Shown piece by piece: positions 1 through 8,856 of a stretch of DNA of 48,493 nt. Made by a program: the position numbers and the translations under genes. The notes beneath the pieces were generated by a model that searched no databases, was not told the DNA's origin, and saw nothing but the letters and a program-made list of their open reading frames with translations. This DNA comes from an uncultured Moraxella sp. (lineage in GTDB: Bacteria; Pseudomonadota; Gammaproteobacteria; Pseudomonadales; Moraxellaceae), in NCBI GenBank assembly GCA_943908425.1, contig CALTTC010000017.1, positions 1 through 48,493 on the forward strand. Reading direction: 5' to 3'. Numbering within the stretch: the first letter of the stretch is position 1; every line of letters begins with the position of its first letter.

Positions 1-62
1 ATTAGCCATTAGCCATTAGCCATTAGCCATTAGCCATTAGCCATTAGCCATTAGCCATTAGC
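1..62. repeat. Heptamer tandem repeat (ATTAGCC)n at contig start
   Basis: Eight complete ATTAGCC units plus six bases run from the first base of the window without a mismatch. On the minus strand the unit is GGCTAAT, and the mfd stop codon (TAA at 51-53) is supplied by a repeat unit, so the last three residues of Mfd and its stop lie in the array. Because the contig starts inside the repeat, the true copy number is unknown. The contig's other end is a related heptamer, GGCTAAA, of identical visible length. Confidence 0.97.
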
Positions 63-3000
63 TTCTATCGTCTGTGCAAAATATTGCAACAAGGCAAGGG
101 CGGACTCATAGCGTTCTTTGGGGCTATCTTTTTCTTCTGTAAAAGTATAACGCAATCCTGTCGCCCCAAGCATGGCGTAATTGTTGTTAGATTGCAGAAG
201 TTGGACGATAGTCAAAGCATCAATGGGCGTGTCAGGGCGAAACTCTAGGGTAAGCGTTTTGTGGGTGACGTCTACTTTACTAATGCCCAAAGGGTGCGCC
301 ACCACGCGTAATTGGTGCACCAAAAACAGCTGTGCTAGCGCAGTAGGCATCGCCCCAAAACGGTCAATCATCTCGCTACGCAATTTGGTGAGCATAGACC
401 ACGTGTCACTGCCAGCAATGCGTTTATAAAACAGTAAGCGCTCGTGCACATCGCTTAGGTAGTCTGCTGGAATCAGCGCTGAAGTGTGTAGATTAATATC
501 GCTTAACAATTCTAGCGGACTATCAAGCTTTGGCTCACGTCCAGCTTTAATGGCTTTTGTGGCGCGCGTGAGCATATCCATATATAAGCCAAAGCCTATG
601 GTTTGCATATTGCCACTTTGCTCTTTACCCAAAAGCTCGCCCGCCCCACGAATCTCTAAATCTTCGCTGGCAAGCATAAATCCTGCCCCAAGGGTATTGG
701 CACGTGCCACAGCATCCAAGCGTTTTTTGGCGTCACTAGATAAGCCCTTGATAGACGGCACGAACAAATAACAGTAGGCTTGATGATGACTGCGCCCCAC
801 TCGCCCGCGCAACTGGTGCAACTGTGCCAGCCCAAATTTGTCCGCACGGTTAATTATCATGGTATTGGCATTGGGAATATCAATGCCAGTTTCAATAATT
901 GTGCTCGCGACTAAGACGTTAAATTTTTTGTGATAAAAATCATTCATCACGCTTGTTAATTCTTGCTCTTTCATCTGCCCATGGGCAATGCCAATGCGCG
1001 CCTCGGGCAACAGTTCAGCCAATGCCGCCGCCGCTGTGCTAATGCTTGCCACTTCATTGTGCAAATAATATACTTGTCCGCCGCGTAGGATTTCGCGTAA
1101 AATAGCGTCGGTTGTCGTTTGGGTGTTTTTTTCTACAACGAAAGTTTTGATGGGCAAGCGCCGTGCTGGGGCGGTCGCAATAATGGAGATGTCTTGCATA
1201 CCAGACAGTGCCATATTTAGCGTGCGTGGAATGGGGGTTGCGGTCATTGTCAAGCTGTCAATATTGGCTTGCAAGGCTTTAATGCGTTCTTTGTGGCGCA
1301 CGCCAAAGCGGTGCTCTTCATCGACAATCATCAACCCAAGTTTGGCAAATTTGACATCCTCTTGCAAAAGCTTGTGCGTACCGATGATAATATCAATTTT
1401 GCCGTCTTTCAAGTCTTGCAATAGCTGGTCGGCAGCTTTTTTGGCACCAAAACGTGACAAGCCCTCAATGCGCACCGCCCAATCGGCAAAGCGACTACGA
1501 AAATTATCCTCGTGCTGTTTGGCAAGCAAGGTAGTGGGCACAAGCACCGCCACTTGATAGCCCGCCATCACCGCCACAAAGGCGGCGCGCATAGCGACCT
1601 CGGTTTTGCCAAAACCAACATCACCACAGATGAGCCGATCCATGGGTTTGTTTGCTGTCATATCGGCAAGCACAGCACTGATTGCTAACTGTTGATCGTC
1701 CGTTTCATCAAAAGCAAAGCCACTGGCAAACAGCTCGTATTGCACCTTGTCAATAGCAAAAGCAATGCCTGCTTTGGCACGCCTACGCGCTTGGATATTG
1801 AGTAGCTCGGCCGCCACGTCATAAATTTGTGTTAAGGTTTTTTGTCGTGCTTTATCCCATTTGCCACTGCCAATCTTGGATAGGGCGACAAGCTCGCTGT
1901 CATTGCCACTATAACGCCCAATCAGTGCCAAACTGGTCATTGGCACATAGATATCGGCGTCATCAGCATAGCGTAGATGAATAAATTCTTGCGCGCCGTC
2001 ACCCACGTCTAGGAGCACAAGCCCACAGTAGCGCCCAATACCGTGCTCCATATGCACGACAAGATTGCCAACACTGAGCTCCGCTACGGATTTTAACAGC
2101 ACTTCTTCTGAGAACTGCTTGCGCCTATGATGGCGATGATTGCTTGCTTGACGTCCAAATAAGACAGCTTCGGTCAATAAACAACATACGCCCTCTAAAA
2201 ACAGCGTATTATCTATAGGCGCTACGCTAATGCCTATCTGTTGCCCCAAACTGTCTTTTTGTGCCATAAAATCGGCAAAACTGGCAAATAAGCGGTAATC
2301 AAGATGCCCTTGCAATAATTCAACCAACACCTCTCGGCGCCCAGCACTCTCAGCAATCAGCAATATCGGCTCATCAGTTGTGGCAATAAAGGTCAAAAGC
2401 GCTGCTAATGGCTCGTCGCCGTGATGATTGATAGCCACGTCTGGCAATGCAATAATCGGCGCATTGAGTAGTGGTGGATAGCTGTTATCCTTGTGGTGTA
2501 GAACATATTGCGTAAAGTGATTTAGGTGAGAAAACAACTCATTTTGTGGTAAATATAAAAGTGCTGGGGGTAAGATGGGGTTTTGTTTGTCAAAGCGATA
2601 ATTGTCATAACGCTGACAAATGGCTTGCCAAGCGTTATCCTGCGTTGTGGCTAGGTGGTCATTCACAATAAAACAGCTATTGCTTGGTAAATAATGAAAC
2701 AGCGTGCTATTTTGCCAGTGTGTTTCGCTAAAAAACAACGGCTGATAATACTCAATGCCATTTGGGGTGATACCGTTCATTACCTCTTGATATAGGTCAA
2801 ATTTGCGGTGGCTTACATCAGGAAATAAGCGGGCAAAATTCTGGCGAAAGGTTTCTTTGTCGTGCAGGGGGAATTCTTTGGCAGGCAGGACACGAAAGGC
2901 GGTCACATTGACCTTGTCAGGATAAGCCAAAGTGCCAATGGGTTCACCACGGCGTTTGGCAAGCTCGCCATCACTTAGACTACGCTGGCTGTCGCTATCA

Positions 3001-3566
3001 AAAAAGCGAATACTTTCCACCTCATCATCAAACAGCTCTAAGCGTAACGGCAGGGCTTGCCCCATCACAAAGATGTCCATAATCCCGCCACGCACCGCAA
3101 ATTCACCGGCGGAATATACGCTATCTACCGCACGATAACCAGCGCGTACTAAGCGTTCCCGTTCTTGTTCAAGATTAAAGTGTTGTCCGATGGCAATATC
3201 AAAATGGGCGCTAAGCAACCACGCTGGCGGGGCAACACGTTGCATTAAGCTTGCGACACTGACCAGCAAAATACCAGTACTAGGCATATTGCTCAATAAC
3301 TCAAGGCGCTCCGAGACAATATCGTCGTGCACCGATAACCGTTCATACGGCAAAGTTTCCCAATCCACAAATAAATGGGCATGGACACCAAAAAACGCAA
3401 GCTCGGTATGTAGTCGTGCTACTTCTGCTTGGTCGTCACAGACAACCACATGCAAGCGATCGGAGGGTAGCATGGATAGCCACAAGGCGTGGGCAAGAGG
3501 GGCTTTGGGCGCAGAAAAATGCCCTTTGGCAAGCTTTGTGGCAGGTAGCTTTGTAATATTTAGCAT
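51..3566 (-). CDS. mfd: Transcription-repair coupling factor Mfd
   Basis: Mfd is the ATP-dependent translocase that removes stalled RNA polymerase from damaged template strands and recruits UvrA. The 1171-residue product has the usual length. It has an N-terminal UvrB-like region, an RNA-polymerase-interacting (CarD-like) domain around residue 505 (HMEHGIGRY), a Walker A motif GDVGFGKT near 646, a DEEH box near 748 and a C-terminal TRCF domain. I chose ATG at 3566 (MLNITK); a TTG four codons upstream is also in frame but has no better ribosome site. It is the last gene of a minus-strand run after tatD. Its stop codon and last codons lie inside the heptamer array, but in-frame termination occurs in the first unit, so repeat number changes would not alter the protein. 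Confidence 0.97.
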   Translation of the reverse strand: MLNITKLPATKLAKGHFSAPKAPLAHALWLSMLPSDRLHVVVCDDQAEVARLHTELAFFGVHAHLFVDWETLPYERLSVHDDIVSERLELLSNMPSTGILLVSVASLMQRVAPPAWLLSAHFDIAIGQHFNLEQERERLVRAGYRAVDSVYSAGEFAVRGGIMDIFVMGQALPLRLELFDDEVESIRFFDSDSQRSLSDGELAKRRGEPIGTLAYPDKVNVTAFRVLPAKEFPLHDKETFRQNFARLFPDVSHRKFDLYQEVMNGITPNGIEYYQPLFFSETHWQNSTLFHYLPSNSCFIVNDHLATTQDNAWQAICQRYDNYRFDKQNPILPPALLYLPQNELFSHLNHFTQYVLHHKDNSYPPLLNAPIIALPDVAINHHGDEPLAALLTFIATTDEPILLIAESAGRREVLVELLQGHLDYRLFASFADFMAQKDSLGQQIGISVAPIDNTLFLEGVCCLLTEAVLFGRQASNHRHHRRKQFSEEVLLKSVAELSVGNLVVHMEHGIGRYCGLVLLDVGDGAQEFIHLRYADDADIYVPMTSLALIGRYSGNDSELVALSKIGSGKWDKARQKTLTQIYDVAAELLNIQARRRAKAGIAFAIDKVQYELFASGFAFDETDDQQLAISAVLADMTANKPMDRLICGDVGFGKTEVAMRAAFVAVMAGYQVAVLVPTTLLAKQHEDNFRSRFADWAVRIEGLSRFGAKKAADQLLQDLKDGKIDIIIGTHKLLQEDVKFAKLGLMIVDEEHRFGVRHKERIKALQANIDSLTMTATPIPRTLNMALSGMQDISIIATAPARRLPIKTFVVEKNTQTTTDAILREILRGGQVYYLHNEVASISTAAAALAELLPEARIGIAHGQMKEQELTSVMNDFYHKKFNVLVASTIIETGIDIPNANTMIINRADKFGLAQLHQLRGRVGRSHHQAYCYLFVPSIKGLSSDAKKRLDAVARANTLGAGFMLASEDLEIRGAGELLGKEQSGNMQTIGFGLYMDMLTRATKAIKAGREPKLDSPLELLSDINLHTSALIPADYLSDVHERLLFYKRIAGSDTWSMLTKLRSEMIDRFGAMPTALAQLFLVHQLRVVAHPLGISKVDVTHKTLTLEFRPDTPIDALTIVQLLQSNNNYAMLGATGLRYTFTEEKDSPKERYESALALLQYFAQTIEANG

Positions 3567-3618
3567 AGCAAATAACAACGACTAAAGGGCTTTATATAAG
3601 CGTTAAGCATAAAAATAC

Positions 3619-3641
3619 AAGGGCTATCGTAAAATACCCTT
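3619..3641 (-). terminator. Possible terminator after tatD
   Basis: AAGGG-C-TAT and ATACCCTT form an eight-pair stem with one bulged base and a six-base loop, just beyond the tatD stop codon. Read on the minus strand the hairpin is followed by GTATTTTTATG, a modest U-rich tail. It would separate tatD from mfd. Confidence 0.45.
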
Positions 3642-3658
3642 ATATGGATAAGTAGCAA

Positions 3659-4432
3659 TTAATTGGCATACTGCTGTAATAAACGGCTAAAATTGGCATC
3701 GGTAATCGCTCCGATTTCCTCTGCGCTTTTATTAAATAATTCACCAAGGGCTTGAGCAACAAATGGTACAAAGGCAGGCTCATTGTCTTTACCACGTTTT
3801 GGTACAGGCGCAAGGTAGGGACTGTCGGTTTCAATTAACAGGCGGTCAAGGGGCAGTTTTTTGGCGACATCTTGTAGGGCGGTAGATTTTTTAAAGCTAA
3901 TAATTCCCGAAAAAGAGATATATAAGCCCATATCCAGCGCTTGCTTAGCAAAGGCATAATCTTCGGTAAAACAGTGGATAATCCCGTGTTCACAGCGCTC
4001 ATTTTTTAAAATCGCTAAGGTGTCGTGATAGGCGCTGCGCGTATGCACCACAATTGGCTTGTGGCTTATCTGACTTGCCTGAATGTGGGTAATAAAACTG
4101 TGTTGCTGTGCAAGTTTACCGCTGTCGTCCCAATGATAATCCAGCCCTGTCTCGCCATACGCCCAAGTTTTTTCACCGCTTTTTGCCAGCAGTTTTTCTA
4201 CACTGATGTCAGCAAGTAAGGCGCTGTCTTGGCAGGGGTGTATTCCCACGCTCGCCCCAAAGTTTAGGGTGTCATCGCTGTGGCTTAGCCACTTATCAAT
4301 AGCATCTTGCTCCGCAAAATTGCACATAATGAGCATAGCGCGGTGTACATTGGCGATTTTCATGGCGGTGATAAGCTCGGCGGGATTACGCTCTTTTAAA
4401 TAATGCAAATGACAATGACTGTCGGTAAACAT
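3659..4432 (-). CDS. tatD: TatD-family metal-dependent hydrolase/DNase
   Basis: The 257-residue product belongs to the TatD family of TIM-barrel, two-metal hydrolases, reported as 3'-5' exonuclease or DNase with roles in DNA repair and degradation. The N-terminal metal motif HCH is at residues 6-8 (DSHCHLH). Further metal or active-site signatures are YGETGLDYHW in the middle and ETDSPYLAPVP near the C-terminus. The start ATG at 4432 follows a strong AAGGAG, and only 15 bases separate it from the stop of the upstream ATPase gene, so the two are probably co-transcribed. TatD here is the nuclease family (YcfH/YjjV type), not a twin-arginine transport component. Which of the TatD paralogues it corresponds to cannot be settled from sequence alone. 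Confidence 0.92.
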   Translation of the reverse strand: MFTDSHCHLHYLKERNPAELITAMKIANVHRAMLIMCNFAEQDAIDKWLSHSDDTLNFGASVGIHPCQDSALLADISVEKLLAKSGEKTWAYGETGLDYHWDDSGKLAQQHSFITHIQASQISHKPIVVHTRSAYHDTLAILKNERCEHGIIHCFTEDYAFAKQALDMGLYISFSGIISFKKSTALQDVAKKLPLDRLLIETDSPYLAPVPKRGKDNEPAFVPFVAQALGELFNKSAEEIGAITDANFSRLLQQYAN

Positions 4433-4447
4433 AATAACTCCTTAAAA

Positions 4448-6208
4448 TTAATGCAATGGCACAACGCGCAATACTTCTTCTAAAGTGGTAATCCCCTCGC
4501 CAATCCGTCTCGCTCCCTCAATGCGCAAGGGACGCACGCCATCGGTATAGGCTTGATGTTTAATATCATCTAATTTGGCATCGGCAGCAACCAATTTTTT
4601 AAGCTCACCGCTCATGGGCATAATCTCATAAAGTCCAATTCGTCCTTTATAGCCTGTACCACGACATTCGTCACAGCCGACCGCTTGATACAAGGCTTTG
4701 GGGGTTTTGGCTTGCCAAGGCTGGGTCAGCTCACGCCACTGGGCAAGCTCAAGGCTATGCTCGGTTAAGGGGATAAGTTCTTTACAATGTGGACAGAGCG
4801 TGCGTACCAAACGCTGTGCTACCACGCCCAAAATCGTCGCTGAGGTCAAAAACGGCTGTACCCCCAAATCGTGCAGGCGAGTCAGTGAGCTTGGGGCGTC
4901 ATTGGTGTGCAAAGTAGACAGCACCAAATGCCCCGTAAGACTGGCTTGTACCGCCATATCGGCGGTTTCGCCATCACGAATTTCTCCCACCATAATAATA
5001 TCGGGGTCTTGACGCATCAGCGCGCGAATGCCATCAGCAAAATTTAGGTCTATTTGGGCATTGATTTGCATTTGATTGAAAGTGGGTTCAATCATTTCAA
5101 TGGGGTCTTCAATGGTGCAGACATTGACCTTATCGGTGGCAAGTTGTTTTAGGGTGCTATAAAGCGTGGTAGTCTTACCAGAGCCAGTCGGCCCTGTCAC
5201 AAGAATAATGCCATTGGGATTGGCAGTCAATTCACGCCACAAGGTAAGCTGTGCCCCTGTGAGTCCAAGCTGAGCAAAGCTACGCACTAATACTTCGGGG
5301 TCAAAAACACGCATAACGAGCTTTTCGCCAAAGGCGGTTGGCATTGTTGAGAGCCGTAATTCGGTTTCTAAGCCATTGGGGGTACGAGTTTTTAAGCGCC
5401 CATCTTGCGGTCTGCGTTTTTCAGTGATGTTTAGGCGTCCCAAAATCTTAATACGTGCAGCAACGGCAGTCAAAATAGTTGCCGGCATTTCATAGACGGT
5501 GTGTAGTACGCCATCAATACGAAAGCGCACATTGCCCGTCTCCCGTCTTGGCTCCAAATGAATGTCGCTGGCACGTTGGTCAAAAGCGTATTGTAATAGC
5601 CAATCTACCACACGGACAATATGTTGGTCATTGGCGTCAGGGTTTTGGGTATCGCCTAATTGGAGTAAGGCTTCTACATTCGTAATATCGCTACTACGCT
5701 GATGGTTGCCACCGGCTTGACTAATGGCTTGATTAACTTGATAAAATTCGGTGCGATAACGCCCAATTTGTTCAGGCGATAAATAAACGGTTTGGATGGT
5801 TTTAGGCTTAATAACTTGGGCAACGTTGGTTTTCCAGTCATAATAAAAGGGCTCATCAGTACCGATAACCACGGTGTCATCCTCTACCGCAATCGGCAGG
5901 ATATGTTGGTTGCGCGCGTACTCAAAGGAGGTAATTTTAGTAATGGCGGGCACGTTAATTTTTAGGGGGTCAATTTTAATATAGGGCATATCCGCTTTAG
6001 TAGCGAGCCACTGATTTAGGCGCTCTAGCGTTAGCGGTTTATCGTCTTGTAAGTTAATTGGCTTAAAAAAAGCAATGGCTTGCAAGGGGTGTAGTTTGGG
6101 GTCACGGCGCGAGGTCATAATCAAATTATAGGTTTTTTGTTCAATCATGCCATCGCTAAGCAGTGCATCTAAACACCAACGCACGTCTAATAAAAAAGAA
6201 AAATCCAC
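4448..6208 (-). CDS. GspE/PilB-family secretion or pilus assembly ATPase
   Basis: The 586-residue product is a hexameric ATPase of the type II secretion/type IV pilus family. After an N-terminal MshEN-like region come Walker A GPTGSGKTTT near residue 339, the Asp and His boxes, Walker B MVGEIRDGE near 406, and a zinc-binding loop with CPHC near 472 and CDEC near 512. The start is GTG at 6208 behind AGGTGCGG. It sits between trmO (46 bases upstream) and tatD (15 bases downstream). No pseudopilin, inner-membrane platform (GspF/PilC) or secretin gene is nearby, so the sequence does not decide between a GspE, a PilB or an orphan. The family assignment is firm; the exact role is open. Confidence 0.9.
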   Translation of the reverse strand: MDFSFLLDVRWCLDALLSDGMIEQKTYNLIMTSRRDPKLHPLQAIAFFKPINLQDDKPLTLERLNQWLATKADMPYIKIDPLKINVPAITKITSFEYARNQHILPIAVEDDTVVIGTDEPFYYDWKTNVAQVIKPKTIQTVYLSPEQIGRYRTEFYQVNQAISQAGGNHQRSSDITNVEALLQLGDTQNPDANDQHIVRVVDWLLQYAFDQRASDIHLEPRRETGNVRFRIDGVLHTVYEMPATILTAVAARIKILGRLNITEKRRPQDGRLKTRTPNGLETELRLSTMPTAFGEKLVMRVFDPEVLVRSFAQLGLTGAQLTLWRELTANPNGIILVTGPTGSGKTTTLYSTLKQLATDKVNVCTIEDPIEMIEPTFNQMQINAQIDLNFADGIRALMRQDPDIIMVGEIRDGETADMAVQASLTGHLVLSTLHTNDAPSSLTRLHDLGVQPFLTSATILGVVAQRLVRTLCPHCKELIPLTEHSLELAQWRELTQPWQAKTPKALYQAVGCDECRGTGYKGRIGLYEIMPMSGELKKLVAADAKLDDIKHQAYTDGVRPLRIEGARRIGEGITTLEEVLRVVPLH

Positions 6209-6254
6209 AACCGCACCTATCCAAGCAAAAACCCTATTATAGCAAATATCACGC

Positions 6255-6974
6255 CTAAATTGGGTGAATATCAGCCAGCACTAAGGCATTGCCATCATCA
6301 AAAAATAGCACATCAAATGCCCCATAGCGCATCGTAAACTGTTCATACAGCGCTTGTTTGTAAGCAGGGCGAGGGTCTTGGGCGATAAGCGCACAAATGC
6401 AGTCGCAATCGCTTGCGCTTAGGCTACCGTTTTGGACAAGGCTGTCAAGTTGTGATTGGCATACAGGACTAATGGTTACTTGACGCGCGCTTGGCTTATC
6501 AAGGCGACTTGTTGCTTGCGTTAAACAATCGCTATAAGGCAGGTAAGGCTTAATGTCAATAATCGGTGTGCCGTCAATAAAATCCGCCCCTTGAATATGT
6601 AAATTGACCCCGTCTGTGGTGTCAATACTGGTGAGTGCCACCACCGATAGTCCAAGAGGCGCAGGACGATACATAGAACGGGTGGCAAAAACGCCCATTT
6701 TATCATTGCCCCCAAGTCGTGGGGGGCGTACTTGCGCACGAAAATTTGCGCTGGGCTTATTTTTATGAAAATGCCATGTAATCCACAAATGGCTAAACTG
6801 CTCTAGAGCTTGCACGGCGTGTTTGTTGGCAAATGGCGCAAAAAGTTCAATATGGCTTGTAATCGCGACCAAATTGGGCTGACGTGGCGTGCCAAATTTT
6901 TGCCCAAGCGGTGAGTGGTGCACACCGATAATAGGCACAGTTAAGGTGGCAGTGGCGGTTGTTTGGCTGGTCAA
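6255..6974 (-). CDS. trmO: tRNA (N6-threonylcarbamoyladenosine(37)-N6)-methyltransferase TrmO
   Basis: TrmO (older names TsaA, YaeB) uses S-adenosylmethionine to methylate t6A37 in tRNA-Thr. The 239-residue product carries the TsaA/TrmO fold signatures: an N-terminal IGVHHSPLGQKFGTPRQP, then LWITWHFHKN, RPPRLGG and FATRSMYRPAPLGLS, and a C-terminal QDPRPAYK. The start appears to be TTG at 6974, because AGGGAG lies seven bases upstream and no ATG is in frame nearby. The gene is divergent from fpr; the fpr -35 region overlaps the trmO start codon. It is the first gene of the minus-strand run ending with mfd. Confidence 0.92.
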   Translation of the reverse strand: MTSQTTATATLTVPIIGVHHSPLGQKFGTPRQPNLVAITSHIELFAPFANKHAVQALEQFSHLWITWHFHKNKPSANFRAQVRPPRLGGNDKMGVFATRSMYRPAPLGLSVVALTSIDTTDGVNLHIQGADFIDGTPIIDIKPYLPYSDCLTQATSRLDKPSARQVTISPVCQSQLDSLVQNGSLSASDCDCICALIAQDPRPAYKQALYEQFTMRYGAFDVLFFDDGNALVLADIHPI

Positions 6975-6996
6975 AAACGTCTCCCTATGCTATAAT
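6968..6996 (+). promoter_or_regulatory. Extended -10 promoter for fpr
   Basis: TGCTATAAT at 6988-6996 is a consensus extended -10. A partial -35 (TGGTCA, 6968-6973) lies 17 bases upstream and overlaps the start codon of the divergent trmO. The expected transcript would start near 7003, about 55 bases before the fpr ATG. The same TGCTATAAT occurs before gyrA and slyX. Confidence 0.55.
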
Positions 6997-7057
6997 CTTT
7001 GCTTGCTTGTGCTTACGAGCGGTTATTGTTGGGCATTGTAATTGATTGGGGGTTTTT

Positions 7058-7831
7058 ATGTCAAAATTTAGAACAGAAACAGTAACGTATGTCCATCATT
7101 GGAATGAAAATTTGTTTACCATCAAAACCACGCGCGACGACGGCTTACGCTTTCGTAATGGCGAATTTGCGATGATCGGTTTAGAGGTGGACGGCAAGCC
7201 ACTTGTCCGCGCCTACTCTATTGCCAGCCCCAATTATGCCGAAGAGTTGGAATTTTATTCCATTAAAGTGCCAGATGGCCCGCTCACCAGTCGTTTGCAA
7301 CATATTCAAGTAGGTGATACGCTACTCGTTAGTAAAAAACCGACTGGCACATTGGTGTTAGATGATTTATTGCCTGGCAAGCATTTATATATGCTCGCTA
7401 CTGGGACAGGGCTTGCGCCATTTTTGGCACTGACGCGTGATATGGAGGTGTATGAACGCTTTGATAAGGTGATTTTGGTACACGGTGTCCGCCGTGTAGA
7501 TGATTTGTCATACCGTACATTTTTTGAACAGACATTGCCAAACGATGAGCTTTTTGGCGAGTGGGCGCGAGAAAAATTCATCTATTACCCCACAGTCACC
7601 CGTGAACCCTTCAAAAACAGCGGACGTATTACCGACTTATTACAATCGCACAAGCTATTTAGCGATATCGGATTGCCGCCGATGAATGCCAGCGATGATC
7701 GGGTGATGATTTGTGGCAGTATGGCAATGAACGCTGATACCTGTGCGATTTTAGATGGATTTGGGCTTACGATGTCGCCAAGAATGGGCGAGCCTGCCGA
7801 TTATGTTGTGGAGCGGGCGTTTGTTGGGTAA
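7058..7831 (+). CDS. fpr: Ferredoxin/flavodoxin--NADP(+) reductase
   Basis: A flavoprotein that exchanges electrons between NADPH and ferredoxin or flavodoxin, used in biosynthetic reductions and oxidative stress defence. The 257-residue protein has the FAD-binding motif RAYSIASPN near residue 50, the NADP-binding LATGTGLAPF near 110, and a C-terminal EPADYVVERAFVG typical of bacterial plant-type FNR subclass I. I chose ATG at 7058 (MSKFRTE), with a G-rich stretch five bases upstream, over an in-frame TTG at 7046. It is divergently arranged with trmO and followed 63 bases later by a TonB-family gene. No SoxR or Fur site was recognised upstream. Confidence 0.95.
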   Translation: MSKFRTETVTYVHHWNENLFTIKTTRDDGLRFRNGEFAMIGLEVDGKPLVRAYSIASPNYAEELEFYSIKVPDGPLTSRLQHIQVGDTLLVSKKPTGTLVLDDLLPGKHLYMLATGTGLAPFLALTRDMEVYERFDKVILVHGVRRVDDLSYRTFFEQTLPNDELFGEWAREKFIYYPTVTREPFKNSGRITDLLQSHKLFSDIGLPPMNASDDRVMICGSMAMNADTCAILDGFGLTMSPRMGEPADYVVERAFVG

Positions 7832-7894
7832 AGGCTTTGCAATTTGCCCAAAATCAGCTACAATAGCGCGTTTTAGTGACCGTTTGGCAAGTCC

Positions 7895-8773
7895 GTGAAT
7901 TCCTCTATTGATTACCATCTCTCTGCCACGTTGCCAAAGCGCGACCATAGCTTGGTGCTTGCGACTGTTGTGGCGGTGGGGTTACATAGTTTCTTGATTT
8001 TTGGTATTGGCTTTGCTGTCAAAACATTGCCTGATGATATCGCAATGGACGTGGCAAGCGTCTTAACCGACAATCTAGAAAAAAACGACCAAGCGCGCTT
8101 TTTGGCGAATGCCTCGCAAGACGGTAGCGGACAGGTACGCCAACAGTTGCGCCTAGAAAGTAACGATATCTCACCATTGACTGCCGAGAGTATAGAAGAT
8201 ACCCAAGATGTCCTAGATTTACAAAAACAGGTACGCCAGCAGGCTTATCAGCAAAGCTATCTACGCACTACCTTGTCTATACGCTACACCGATAGTGCGA
8301 GCGACAACGAACAAGACAAACAAGCCAATGATTTAGAAGCACAAGAAGAGCGCGTAAGAAAAAAAATCCAGACCTTAGAAGCACAGCTGTCACAAAAACA
8401 GCAAGTCTTCGCCTCCAAAACCAATGTACAGACTGTGGACAGTAATGCGACCACGCACGGCAAATCCGCTGCTTACCTAGAAAATTTTCGTAATCACGTG
8501 GAACGGGTTGCCAACCAATATTATCCAGTGCAGGCACGCCGTGACCGCATTACAGGCGATGTGCGCTTGATGGTGATTATTGCCCGCGATGGGACGGTAA
8601 AAGCGATCAATCTGTTAGAATCCTCGGGCTCGGCGATTTTGGACGAAGCGGCGAAGCAATCCATACGCCAATCCGCCCCTTATGGTAAATTTAGCCAAGA
8701 GATGGGTGAGCTTGCAGAATTGCGCGTGGTGCGTACTTGGCGCTATAGCGATGAATTAGAAATCACGTATTGA
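7895..8773 (+). CDS. TonB-family energy-transducer protein without proline-rich spacer
   Basis: The 292-residue product has one N-terminal membrane segment (about residues 20-42), a long hydrophilic middle and a C-terminal TonB domain (about 200-290: VERVANQYYPVQ..., then GDVRLMVIIARDGTVK and LRVVRTWRYSDEL). TonB proteins couple the proton-motive force at the inner membrane to outer-membrane receptors. Here the middle is Gln/Glu/Lys-rich and probably coiled coil (EAQEERVRKKIQTLEAQLS), with no Pro-Lys/Pro-Glu repeats. The start is GTG at 7895 with a poor ribosome site. No exbB/exbD neighbours are present, so it may be an accessory TonB or a TolA-like scaffold; the family call is solid but the partner is unknown. 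Confidence 0.85.
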   Translation: MNSSIDYHLSATLPKRDHSLVLATVVAVGLHSFLIFGIGFAVKTLPDDIAMDVASVLTDNLEKNDQARFLANASQDGSGQVRQQLRLESNDISPLTAESIEDTQDVLDLQKQVRQQAYQQSYLRTTLSIRYTDSASDNEQDKQANDLEAQEERVRKKIQTLEAQLSQKQQVFASKTNVQTVDSNATTHGKSAAYLENFRNHVERVANQYYPVQARRDRITGDVRLMVIIARDGTVKAINLLESSGSAILDEAAKQSIRQSAPYGKFSQEMGELAELRVVRTWRYSDELEITY

Positions 8774-8856
8774 CAAGTAAAAGCGGTATTAAGAAACGGT
8801 ATTAATAAATTATCGTGCAAAAATAGCCCACAAAAACTATTAGCCTATTAATCATT

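Noticed and set aside
1..62. Heptamer ends resemble telomere repeats (TTTAGGG-like)
   Set aside because: The units are GGCTAAT and GGCTAAA, not a telomere repeat, one array overlaps the mfd stop codon, and equal 62-base length at both ends is better explained by assembly.
1123..1557. 144-codon open frame on the plus strand inside mfd
   Set aside because: It is antisense to a conserved helicase domain, and its sequence is the low-information complement of that gene with no recognisable motif.
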